From: Svornostia sp051306365
GTDB taxonomy: Bacteria; Actinomycetota; Thermoleophilia; Solirubrobacterales; Solirubrobacteraceae
Assembly (NCBI GenBank): GCA_051306365.1
Contig: JBPPNC010000105.1
Span: forward strand, 1-64,000
Length of the DNA stretch: 64,000 bases
Direction: 5' to 3'
The notes beneath the pieces were generated by a model. That model worked only from the letters and a program-made list of their open reading frames with translations. It had not been told where the DNA came from and searched no databases. How positions within the stretch are numbered: position 1 is the first letter of the stretch; each line of letters starts with the position of its first letter. Positions 41,262-49,756 of the stretch are shown in pieces. A program made the position numbers and the translations under genes.

Positions 41262-43553
41262 ATGAGCGACGGCGGCGGGCTCGACTCCGAGCAGGACAGC
41301 CTCCTCCTTCGGCTCCGTGTGGCCGAGTTGGAGCGCGGGATCGAGGAGGCGTGGGCGCAGGTCGCGACACAGTCCACGACGCTCGACGACGTGCGCCGGA
41401 CGCTCCGGTGGCGGTCGGGCGAACTGCTGCGCCGCGCCCGCCGCGCCGTGCGCGAGGACGTGTGTACGGCGAGGCAGGCTGATGTCCCGCGGATCCCACT
41501 GGCGGGTCTCCACGCGCAGGCGTCCGGAGGCTCGGGGCCGCGCTGGCGCGACGAGGTCGTCGTCGACGGCGTGGCACTCCCCGGACTGCTCGCTGATCCG
41601 CCGCAAGAACTCAGCTGGCGCGTCATCCCGTCGCCCGGGTTCCTGCTTCGGACGTTCTGCGCACTGCGCCCGGCGGGCTGGATGCGCAACGCGGGGGGCG
41701 TCCGCTTCACCGCCTCGGTGTTCGGCGCCGAGGGCGAGCCGGTCCGTGCAGTGTCCCGGGTCGTGGACCCGGCTGCTCGGCACGAGGACCGCGTCTGGCG
41801 TCTGCTCGAGCTCGACCTCAACGGGCTCGCCGCCACCGAGCACCGCCTCGTCCTGCGCACCGACCTACCCGACGGCACGAACGGAGTGTACGCCTGGGCC
41901 GTCTGGGGCGACCCCGTGCTGCTTGACCGCCCTGCCAGCCCGCCGCCGTCGCTTCCGGCCGCGCTGGCCGACGAGGCCCGCGGCGTCCTCGAGCGGCGGT
42001 TCGGCCCCGCTGCGCCTTCGCCCGGTCGGCCCGTCGACCACCCGGTCATCTCCCTGCTGGTGCCCGTGCACGACCCCGCCCCGGCGCTGCTCGACGCGCT
42101 GCTCGACAGCGTGCGCGCGCAGAGTTCGCCCCACTGGCAGTTGTGCCTCTGCGACGACGGTTCGCGCGACCCCGAAGTCCGCCGCCGGCTGGGTGACGCC
42201 GAGGCGTCCGACGAGCGCATCGCGCTCACCCGTCACGACGACGCGCAGAGCATCTCCGCGGCCACGAATGCCGCCTTCTCGCTCGCCATCGGCGCCTACG
42301 TCGCGCCGCTCGACCATGACGACGTCCTGCACCCCGACGCGATCGCCGACGTGGGCGCGGTCGTCGCACGAGATCCCGCCGTCGACATGGTCTACACCGA
42401 CAACGACAAGGCCGTCCCGGACGGTCGGCGCTTCGCGCCCGCGCTCAAGCCCGACTGGGCGCCGGAGCAGCTGCGGGCGCTCATGTACACACTGCACCTC
42501 GGGGTGTACCGCCGCGCGCTCGTCGAGGAGCTCGGTGGCTGGCGTCCGGCATTTGACGGCGCGCAGGACCATGATCTCGTCCTGCGCATCGCCGAGCGGA
42601 CGAGCCGGGTCGCCCACGTACCGCGGGTGCGCTACAGCTGGCGTGTGCACGAGGGTTCGGCGTCGCTGTCCGAGGAGGCAAAGCCCGAAGCCTACGATCG
42701 CGGGTGCCGCGCGGTGGCCGAGCATCTCCAGCGAACTGGCGTCGCCGCCCGCGCCGAGCGTCTGGCGCAGGCAGGGCGCTACCGGGTGGTGCACGAGCCC
42801 GTGCCGGCCGGCGCAGTGGACGTCATCCTGCCGGTCTCCCTCGAGGCCGATCCCGCACACGTCGCAGACGCCGTGCGCGGGCTGGGCACCGTCACGGTCG
42901 TCGGCGCACACCAGGATGCCGCTCGCGCGGCAGGCGCCGCGGTGGTCGGCTGCGATGACCACCGGTGGGGCGCGCTCGCGCGAGCGGGGATCGCGGCGAC
43001 CTCAACGGCGTTCGTGATCCTGCTCGAGGAGCTCTGCATCCCCGAGACACCCGACTGGCGCGACGAGCTGTGCGGGCTGGCGGGCGAGCCGGCAGTCGCT
43101 GCGGCGGGCGCGCTCGTCGTGGACGGCGACGACATGACGGTGCACGCCGGGATCGCGCTGCCGCGCGGCGTGCCGCTGCCCGTCCACCCGGGCGCGCCGA
43201 CCCACGGCGACGAGGTTCCCGACGAGCTGACCTTCGTCACGAACCGCTCGGCGGTGTCGGGCGCCGTGGCCTTCCGCCGTGAACGCGTCGCAGGAGACGC
43301 CGGCCCCGACCCGCGTGCCGACCGGCATGCGCTGGCGGCCCTGACCCTCGCGCTCACCGCGCGCGCCGGTAGGGTCGTCTGCACCCCGCATGCGCGGCTG
43401 CGCATCATCGGGCCGTCGCGGGGCACCGTGGCCGCCCTCGCCGAGCTCCACGCCGTCGCCGATCACCGTGCAGGCCGGCCCGATCCCTACTACAACCCCC
43501 AGCTCTGGGGCGACCGCGCCGCCCACGTCGCGCCCGCGGCGCTGACCCGCTGA
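41262..43553 (+). CDS. GT2 glycosyltransferase with N-terminal coiled coil
   Basis: This protein has 763 residues. Residues about 10-65 form a coiled coil followed by an Arg-rich segment (RRTLRWRSGELLRRARRAV). A domain of about 190 residues with beta character follows (about 75-215). The GT-A domain starts near 263: VISLLVPVHDPAPALLDALL, CLCDDGSRDPEV, APLDHDDVLHPDA, VDMVYTDNDKAV and FDGAQDHDLVLRIAE. A further 200 residues (PVSLEADPAHVADAVRG onward) resemble a second, degenerate GT2-like region. It starts a run of plus-strand glycan-assembly genes to 49749. Confidence 0.85.
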   Translation: MSDGGGLDSEQDSLLLRLRVAELERGIEEAWAQVATQSTTLDDVRRTLRWRSGELLRRARRAVREDVCTARQADVPRIPLAGLHAQASGGSGPRWRDEVVVDGVALPGLLADPPQELSWRVIPSPGFLLRTFCALRPAGWMRNAGGVRFTASVFGAEGEPVRAVSRVVDPAARHEDRVWRLLELDLNGLAATEHRLVLRTDLPDGTNGVYAWAVWGDPVLLDRPASPPPSLPAALADEARGVLERRFGPAAPSPGRPVDHPVISLLVPVHDPAPALLDALLDSVRAQSSPHWQLCLCDDGSRDPEVRRRLGDAEASDERIALTRHDDAQSISAATNAAFSLAIGAYVAPLDHDDVLHPDAIADVGAVVARDPAVDMVYTDNDKAVPDGRRFAPALKPDWAPEQLRALMYTLHLGVYRRALVEELGGWRPAFDGAQDHDLVLRIAERTSRVAHVPRVRYSWRVHEGSASLSEEAKPEAYDRGCRAVAEHLQRTGVAARAERLAQAGRYRVVHEPVPAGAVDVILPVSLEADPAHVADAVRGLGTVTVVGAHQDAARAAGAAVVGCDDHRWGALARAGIAATSTAFVILLEELCIPETPDWRDELCGLAGEPAVAAAGALVVDGDDMTVHAGIALPRGVPLPVHPGAPTHGDEVPDELTFVTNRSAVSGAVAFRRERVAGDAGPDPRADRHALAALTLALTARAGRVVCTPHARLRIIGPSRGTVAALAELHAVADHRAGRPDPYYNPQLWGDRAAHVAPAALTR

Positions 43554-43555
43554 CC

Positions 43556-44746
43556 GTGCCGCTGCTGCCACAGCCGCAGACGCCGCGAGTCGGCGGCGTC
43601 AACGTCGTCGGCCCGCTGCGCGCCGAGTCCGGGGTCGGAGAGGCGGCGCGCGCGGTCGTCGCCGCGCTCGACGCCGCCCGGGTTCCCGTGCTGCCGGTCC
43701 ATCCGCCGGAGGCGTCGCCGTCGCGTCAGCACGTGCCGTTTCGCACCGTCGCGCCCGAGCATGCCGCGTTCCCGATCACGGTCCTGTGCCTCACCGCGCT
43801 GGAGACCCCGGGGTTCGGCGGTGCCGTCGGGCCGCAGTTCTTCCGCGGTCGCCACACGATCGGGCTGTGGTGGTGGGAGGTCGAGACCTTCCCGGAGATC
43901 ATGCACGGCGGCTTTGACTGGGTCGACGAGGTGTGGGCCGGCTCGGACCACGTCGCGGACGCGATCGCACCGGCGGCGACACCGCACGACGTGGGGGTCA
44001 CCCGTATTCGGGTCCCCGTGCGCCGTGCGGCGCCGACCCGGCGCACGAGGGCTGATCTCGGCCTGCCCGAGGGCTTCGTCTTCCTCTCCGTGTTCGGGTA
44101 CTACTCGAGCGTGGTGCGCAAGAACCCGCATGGCGCCATCGAGGCGTTCGTCCGCGCGTTCGCTCCCGGCGAGGGGCCGTCGCTCGTGATCAAGTGCATC
44201 GACCATGAGGCGCATCCCGACGAGCACGCCGCGCTCGTGGCGGCTGCCGACCGGCACCCGGACGTACACGTCCAGGCCGGCTACGCCGAACGCGCCGAGA
44301 TGGACGCGCTCGTCCAGCGCAGTGACGCCGTGGTCTCGCTGCATCGTGCGGAGGGGTTCGGGTTCACGCCGGCGGAGGCGATGGCCCAGGGCCGCCCCGT
44401 CATCGCGACGAGATACTCGGGGAACCTGGAGTACATGACCGATGACAACAGCCTGCTGGTCGGCGCTCGTCTGGTCCCCATTGGACCCGGCGGCGCGCCC
44501 TACCCGTCTTGTGCGCGGTGGGCGGATCCGGACCTCGATGAGGCCGCGGCGGCGATGCGCCGGCTCGTCGCCGACCCGGCCCTCGGGCGGCGGATCGGGG
44601 AGCGCGCGCGGGCGGATCTCATGCGGACGCATGGCGTCGAGGCCGGCGGGGCGAGCATGCGCGCGGCCCTCGCGCCCTACGCCGACCATCACCGCTGGAC
44701 CCGTGCGCGGCTCGCAGCGGCCCGCGTGGCACGCGGACGGTCGTAG
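43556..44746 (+). CDS. GT4 family glycosyltransferase
   Basis: This 396-residue GT-B enzyme opens GGVNVVGPLRAESGVGEAAR and contains LWWWEVETFPEIM, VFGYYSSVVRKNPHGAIEAF (donor domain) and HRAEGFGFTPAEAMAQGRPV (E-x7-E), then YSGNLEYMTDDNSLLV. It is plainly paralogous to the central domain of the next gene, which repeats most of these motifs. The GTG start lies 2 bases after the previous stop, so it is translated from the same mRNA. Confidence 0.9.
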   Translation: MPLLPQPQTPRVGGVNVVGPLRAESGVGEAARAVVAALDAARVPVLPVHPPEASPSRQHVPFRTVAPEHAAFPITVLCLTALETPGFGGAVGPQFFRGRHTIGLWWWEVETFPEIMHGGFDWVDEVWAGSDHVADAIAPAATPHDVGVTRIRVPVRRAAPTRRTRADLGLPEGFVFLSVFGYYSSVVRKNPHGAIEAFVRAFAPGEGPSLVIKCIDHEAHPDEHAALVAAADRHPDVHVQAGYAERAEMDALVQRSDAVVSLHRAEGFGFTPAEAMAQGRPVIATRYSGNLEYMTDDNSLLVGARLVPIGPGGAPYPSCARWADPDLDEAAAAMRRLVADPALGRRIGERARADLMRTHGVEAGGASMRAALAPYADHHRWTRARLAAARVARGRS

Positions 44747-44761
44747 CGGCCGGGGCCTGAG

Positions 44762-44767
44762 TACGAT
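44762..44767 (+). promoter_or_regulatory. TACGAT -10-like box
   Basis: TACGAT lies 9 bases before the ATG at 44777, in a 30-base gap without a Shine-Dalgarno sequence. Confidence 0.45.
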
Positions 44768-44776
44768 CGATGGCTC

Positions 44777-47700
44777 ATGTCCGCCCCGTCGCAGCCGCCG
44801 CTGACGGTTATCACCGTCGCGCTCGGCCCCGAGCTGCCGTTTGCCCGGGTGCTCGCCGAGAGCGTGCGTGAGCATCATCCGGAGGCCCGGATGATGGTCG
44901 TGTGCGCCGACGGTCCGGCGGTCGAGGGGTTTCCGGCCGGCGTGGAGGTGCTCGGCGCAGCCGACCTCGGGCGCGTGGCGCCATCCGCTGACGCGGCTCT
45001 GCTCGCTCCGGAGCGCGCCGGCCTGGCCGTGCTGCTGCCGGCGCTCGAGCGTGCGCTGGCCGGCCCGGGCATCGTGGTGGTTCTGGCGCCGGACACGGTG
45101 CTGTTCGGGCGGGTGGACGACCTGCTCGGCGGGGCGGCGCCAATCAGCGTGCTCGGCCGCGACGTGCCTGCGCCGCCCGATGACGGGTTGCACCCGAGCG
45201 TCACGGACCTCGAGCACGTCGAGCCGACCGACCTCGGGTTCCTCATCTTCCGTGCGGGCGATGTCACGCGCGAGCTCGTCGCCGGCTGGCGCCGCCGGCT
45301 GGATGCCTCGCCGTGGACGCTGCCAGAGGGTGGTGCGACATCCGAACTGCTCGATGAACTGGACGACGAGGTCCTCGCCGTCCTGAACATGCCACCGAGC
45401 GTCGTCGCGTGGTGGACGCTCTCGACGCGTGGGCTCGGCCGGGACGCCGACGGGCACCTCACGGCTGATGGGGCCCGGGTCGCGGTGCTTCGGCTTCCCG
45501 AGTTCGACGTCGCCCTGTCCACGCGTCTGCATCCGCTGCTCAGCCGCGTACGGGTCACCGCGGACCCGGTGTTCCGCGAGCTGCTCGAGGACGTCACGGG
45601 GCGCCTGCGCGCTTCGGGCGCCGGCGGCGGCCGGCTCGCGCAGATCAGGATGCCCGACGGGCGCCCGCTCCCGCCCGCGATGGCGGGGCTCATGGCCGAG
45701 GCGCTTGCCACGGGAATGCTCGAGGCGCCGCCGAGCGAGCCAGCCGGCTGGGAGCGGTTCTACGCCTTCCTCAACGCACCCGCGGACTGGGGCCGCGATC
45801 TGGGCATGACCCGGTACCTCGACGCGCTGTGGCAGTCCCGTGACGACCTGCGCGACGTGTACCCGGACGTGCGCGGTGGAGACGGCGCCGGTTACGTGGG
45901 GTGGGTCTGGGTGCACGGGCGTGATCTCGTGCCCGACGAGCTGCTGCCGCCGCGCCCGCCGCACATCCCCGAAGACGCACGCAGCGCGGGCCGCTGGGAC
46001 CACGGGGACAGCCCGCAGACGACGGACCCCCTCTGGGGTGTCAACGTCGCCGGCTTCTTCCGGTCCGAGCTCGGGCTCGGCGAGGCGGCCCGCCTGCTCA
46101 TCGCCGGACTGGACGCCGCGCGCGTGCCCGCCCTGCCTGTGCAGGGGTCGTTCGTCCCTCCGTGTCGCCAGGGCGCGGAGTTCACGTTCGCCACGCCCGA
46201 CGAGGCGCCGTACCCGCTGAACATCCTGTGCCTGAACGGTGACGCCATCCCGGCATTCGCGCGGGAAACCGGCGACGCCTTCTTCGCCGGGCGCCGGACG
46301 ATCGCGCTGTGGTGGTGGGAGGTCGGCGAGCTCCCGTCCTCGTGGCAGGAGTCGTTTCGGTGGGTCGACGAGGTGTGGGTCGCCACAGACCACATCCGCG
46401 ACCTCATCGCGCCGGACTGCCCGGTTCCCGTCACGAAGATCACGCTGCCCGTCGGCGAGCCGCCCGTCGCCAACGTCACACGCTCGCACGTCGGGCTGCC
46501 CGAGGACGAGTTCGTCTTCCTCTACGTCTACGACTACCACTCGACCGAGGCCCGTAAGAACCCCACTGGGCTCATCCGCGCGTTCAAGGACGCGTTCCCG
46601 CCGGGCAGCGGCGCGCACCTCGTCCTGAAGTGCATCAACGCGGACACGATGTTCGCCCACCACGATCGGGTGCTCTTGGAGATCGGCGACCACCCGGACA
46701 TCTCGTTCGTCGACAAGTACCTCTCGGTGGGCGAGAAGAACGCGCTCATCGCGCTGAGCGACTGCTATGTGTCCCCGCACCGCTCTGAGGGGTTCGGCCT
46801 GAGCCCGGCCGAGGCGATGCTGCTCGGTACGCCGGTCATCGCCACGAACTACGGCGGCGTCCTGGAGTTTCTCAACGAGGACAACGCCTACCTCGTCGAC
46901 TACGAGCTCGTGTCCGTGGGTGAGCACGCCGAGCCGTATCCGGCCGACGCCGTCTGGGCCGATCCCGATCTCGGTCAGCTCGCCGCGCTCATGCGCCACG
47001 TGTTCGAGCACCCGGAAGAGGCGCGGGAGCGGGCGGCGCGGGCCCGCGAGGAGATCCGTGCCGGCCACACGCCCGTCGCTGCGGGACATTCGATGGAGCC
47101 CATCCTGCAGGCCCACTATCAGGACCTCATCGCGCAGGGCGCGCGCGGGCTGAAGGTGGCGAACGTCGCACCGGCGCAGCTCGACACGCCCGGAGTCGAA
47201 CTGGCGTCGGTCCTGCGCGGCCTCGGGCAGCGCGGCGGCGCCGCCGAGAAGGCGAAGTGGGCGGCGCAGCGGCTCAAGCGGCCGTTCACCGCCCGGCGCG
47301 ACCTCGTCTCCGCCCAGCTGCTGGACCGTATCCGCGAACTCGACGGCCGCGTCCTCGACCTCACCGGCGAGCTCGAGCGCCACCGGCTGGCCGCCCACGC
47401 CGAGGTCCTCGCGCAGTTCCGCCGCACCCAGGCGCAGTTCGCCGACGCGGCCACGCACGAGCAGCGGCGCGCGGTCGGCGCGTCTGCGCTGCAGGCCAAG
47501 GTCGACGAGCACACCGAACTGCTCGATCGCCACCTTTCGTACGGCCCGACCCTGCCCGAGCGGTTCCCGGCCGCGGGGCGTCCGTTCAGCCCGGGGTACG
47601 GCGCCCGCCATCACGCGTTCCTCGGGGAGATGCTCGGTCGCGAGGACCTCGTCCGCCGGTTCGCCCGCCTCGCACCTCTCCCCGAGGGGTACGGCGTCGC

Positions 47701-48346
47701 GCTCGACGAGCGCGTCGTCGAGTTCCTGTGGCTGCTCGCGCGTGCCGAGGGCGACCGGGTGCTCGACGCCGGCTCGGTGCTCAACCACGCCCACGTCCTC
47801 GACGCGTTCCTGCCGCGCATCGGCGCGCTGACCATCGCCACGCTCATCACCGAGGACGTGACCTTCGAGGACCGTGGCGTGCGCTACGTTAGCGCCGACC
47901 TGCGCACCCTGCCCTTCGACGACGATGCGTTCGACCTCGTCGTGTGCGGATCGACGCTCGAGCACGTCGGCATGGACAACGCGATCTACGGGGCGACCGA
48001 GCCGCGCGCCGACGACCCGGCCGCCGAGCAGCGCCGCGCGCTCGACGAGCTCCTCCGGGTGGCCGCACCCGGCGCACGCGTGCTCCTCACCGTTCCGTAC
48101 GGCCGGGCCGAGGACCACGGCTGGCTGCGCCAGTTCGACGCGGCGGGTCTCGCCGAACTGCTCGACGGGCTGCGCGCCGAGGCGACGTACTACGGCTACC
48201 GCGCCGGTGGCTGGCAGCGCGTCGCCGCGACCGCACTCACCGACGCCGGGTACCGCAACGTGCACGCCGACGACACGCCCGCCGACGACTTCGCGGCTGC
48301 CGCGCGCGGTGTGGCCTGTGTCGTCATCCACGCGCCGGAGGGCTGA
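44777..48346 (+). CDS. Multidomain GT4 / coiled-coil / methyltransferase protein
   Basis: This 1189-residue protein has at least four parts. Residues 1-260 form an alpha/beta domain (LTVITVALGPELPFA, VVVLAPDTVLFGRVDDLLGG) reminiscent of a GT-A nucleotide-sugar enzyme but without a DxD I can defend. Residues 415-790 form a GT4 domain (GVNVAGFFRSELGLGEAAR, LWWWEVGELPSSW, HRSEGFGLSPAEAMLLGTPV). Residues 830-925 are a predicted coiled coil, and 985-1120 a class I methyltransferase (VLDAGSVLNH, CGSTLEHVGMDN, APGARVLLTVPYGR). Glycosyltransferase, coil and methyltransferase in one chain recall WbdD-type terminators, whose coil measures chain length and whose methyl group ends growth. Confidence 0.88.
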   Translation: MSAPSQPPLTVITVALGPELPFARVLAESVREHHPEARMMVVCADGPAVEGFPAGVEVLGAADLGRVAPSADAALLAPERAGLAVLLPALERALAGPGIVVVLAPDTVLFGRVDDLLGGAAPISVLGRDVPAPPDDGLHPSVTDLEHVEPTDLGFLIFRAGDVTRELVAGWRRRLDASPWTLPEGGATSELLDELDDEVLAVLNMPPSVVAWWTLSTRGLGRDADGHLTADGARVAVLRLPEFDVALSTRLHPLLSRVRVTADPVFRELLEDVTGRLRASGAGGGRLAQIRMPDGRPLPPAMAGLMAEALATGMLEAPPSEPAGWERFYAFLNAPADWGRDLGMTRYLDALWQSRDDLRDVYPDVRGGDGAGYVGWVWVHGRDLVPDELLPPRPPHIPEDARSAGRWDHGDSPQTTDPLWGVNVAGFFRSELGLGEAARLLIAGLDAARVPALPVQGSFVPPCRQGAEFTFATPDEAPYPLNILCLNGDAIPAFARETGDAFFAGRRTIALWWWEVGELPSSWQESFRWVDEVWVATDHIRDLIAPDCPVPVTKITLPVGEPPVANVTRSHVGLPEDEFVFLYVYDYHSTEARKNPTGLIRAFKDAFPPGSGAHLVLKCINADTMFAHHDRVLLEIGDHPDISFVDKYLSVGEKNALIALSDCYVSPHRSEGFGLSPAEAMLLGTPVIATNYGGVLEFLNEDNAYLVDYELVSVGEHAEPYPADAVWADPDLGQLAALMRHVFEHPEEARERAARAREEIRAGHTPVAAGHSMEPILQAHYQDLIAQGARGLKVANVAPAQLDTPGVELASVLRGLGQRGGAAEKAKWAAQRLKRPFTARRDLVSAQLLDRIRELDGRVLDLTGELERHRLAAHAEVLAQFRRTQAQFADAATHEQRRAVGASALQAKVDEHTELLDRHLSYGPTLPERFPAAGRPFSPGYGARHHAFLGEMLGREDLVRRFARLAPLPEGYGVALDERVVEFLWLLARAEGDRVLDAGSVLNHAHVLDAFLPRIGALTIATLITEDVTFEDRGVRYVSADLRTLPFDDDAFDLVVCGSTLEHVGMDNAIYGATEPRADDPAAEQRRALDELLRVAAPGARVLLTVPYGRAEDHGWLRQFDAAGLAELLDGLRAEATYYGYRAGGWQRVAATALTDAGYRNVHADDTPADDFAAAARGVACVVIHAPEG

Positions 48347-48604
48347 GTGGCCGGCTCGGACGACGCGCTGCGCTTCCGGGTCCGGCAGGTCGCCGCGCTG
48401 CGGGGGCTGCTCGCGCAGCGGACGGCGGAGCGTGACGAGGCGCGGCACCGGGCCGCCGCCGCGCTGGCCGAGCTCGAGCGGGCGACCGCCTCGCACGACG
48501 CCGCGCTGCGCGAGCGCGACGCCGCGATCGCCGAGCGCGACGCGGCGCGGACCGAGAGCGACCCGCAGAAGAAGCGTTCGCGCTGGCTGGGAGGCGGCGC
48601 GTGA
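48347..48604 (+). CDS. Small coiled-coil protein
   Basis: This 85-residue protein has a GTG start directly after the preceding TGA and a 4-base overlap with the next gene. Residues 10-72 are a continuous coiled coil with ERDAAIAERDAARTE-type heptads, and the tail is basic (KKRSRWLGG). No family is recognised. It mirrors the 91-residue protein at 22512 in size, coil and basic tail, and both sit beside multidomain glycosyltransferases. Confidence 0.65.
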   Translation: MAGSDDALRFRVRQVAALRGLLAQRTAERDEARHRAAAALAELERATASHDAALRERDAAIAERDAARTESDPQKKRSRWLGGGA

Positions 48605-49749
48605 GCACGCCGGTCCTGTCGGTCGTGATGGCGACGTACGGCGCGCGCGAGTGGGCCGAGCGCGCGCTCGACGCCGTCGAGCGGCACACCGATGTCCCGC
48701 ACGAGGTCGTCGTCGTCGACAACGCCTCGACGGACGGCACGCCGGACATGATCCGTGAGCGGTTCCCGTCGGTCCGGCTCGTTGAGAACGCGGAGAACAC
48801 GGGGTATGGAGCGGCGAACAACCAAGCAGCGTCGCTGGCGCGTGCCCCGGTGCTCGCGCTGCTCAACAGCGACGCGATCGTCCCGCCCGGTTGGGCGTCA
48901 CCGCTCATGGCAGCCCTCGAACGGCCGGACGTGGGCGCCGTGGTTCCGACCCTTGTGCACCTCGACGGGACGTTGCAGACCGCGGGCGCAGTGCTGGGCG
49001 CAGACGGGAGTGTGCTTGCGCTGGGCAGCGGCGCGGACCCCGAGGACCCGTTCTACGCCTTCGCGCGGACCTGCGACTTCGGGGCGGGGGCGTGCATGCT
49101 CGTGGGCCGCGAGGACTTCCTCGCTGTCGGTGGCTTCGACCCCGTCTACGACCCCGCGTACTTCGAGGACGCCGACTTGTGTCTCGCGCTCGCGGCGCGC
49201 GGGGCGCGGACGCTGTTCGTCCCGCAGGTGCGTGTCGCCCACCAGCAGTTCGCCTCGTCGGACCCGGCGCGAGCCGAGGAGCTGTTCCTGCGCAGCCGCA
49301 CGCCGTTCCTCGAGCGCTGGGGCGAGACGCTGGCGGTCGACCGGCTGCCGTCCGTCCTGCCGGCGGACCCGGCGCGGACGCTCGCGGCCCGTGATGCGCT
49401 CGCTTGCGGTCGGTTGCTCGTGCTCTGCGGCACGGTCCTGCCTGAGCGGGACGGCCTGGACGGGGCGCTGCTGGCATCGCTGAGTGACCCTGGGCGCGAG
49501 CTGCGCGTCACGCTCGTCGCCGGGGAGGGGGACGCTGCAGCCTGGGCGCATCGGGGCGCCGAGGTGGTCCTAGGGGAAAACCCCGACGCCCTTCTGGTCG
49601 CCCGCGCGGGCCACTACGACGTCGTGACCGGAGCCGCAGGCCCGCACCTCGACGCACTTCGGGCGGCTCAGCCGCAGGCGATGGTCGCGGCGACCCTCGT
49701 GGAGGCTGCGCGGCTGCTTGAGACGGTCGTCGCGCCGGCCCTCGCGTAG
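48601..49749 (+). CDS. GT2 glycosyltransferase, rhamnosyltransferase-like
   Basis: This 382-residue GT-A enzyme has LSVVMATYGAREWAERALDA, VVVDNASTDGTPD, ENTGYGAANNQAA, LLNSDAIVPPGW (DxD equivalent) and FDPVYDPAYFEDADLCLALA. This set is typical of WbbL-like dTDP-rhamnosyltransferases. A C-terminal extension of about 130 residues from around 255 (RTLAARDALACGRLLVL onward) has an alpha/beta look but no motif I recognise. It converges with the next gene, 7 bp apart. Confidence 0.88.
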   Translation: MSTPVLSVVMATYGAREWAERALDAVERHTDVPHEVVVVDNASTDGTPDMIRERFPSVRLVENAENTGYGAANNQAASLARAPVLALLNSDAIVPPGWASPLMAALERPDVGAVVPTLVHLDGTLQTAGAVLGADGSVLALGSGADPEDPFYAFARTCDFGAGACMLVGREDFLAVGGFDPVYDPAYFEDADLCLALAARGARTLFVPQVRVAHQQFASSDPARAEELFLRSRTPFLERWGETLAVDRLPSVLPADPARTLAARDALACGRLLVLCGTVLPERDGLDGALLASLSDPGRELRVTLVAGEGDAAAWAHRGAEVVLGENPDALLVARAGHYDVVTGAAGPHLDALRAAQPQAMVAATLVEAARLLETVVAPALA

Positions 49750-49756
49750 GGCGCGA

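Noticed and set aside
39115..41577. An 820-codon minus-strand frame
   Set aside because: It is antisense to a hydrophobic membrane-protein gene and has the low-complexity Arg/Glu/His composition of a shadow.
43490..48496. A 1668-codon open frame on the minus strand
   Set aside because: It lies antisense to two glycosyltransferase genes with clear motifs. Its translation is Arg/Gly/Val/Glu-rich without domains, the usual antisense shadow in very GC-rich DNA.
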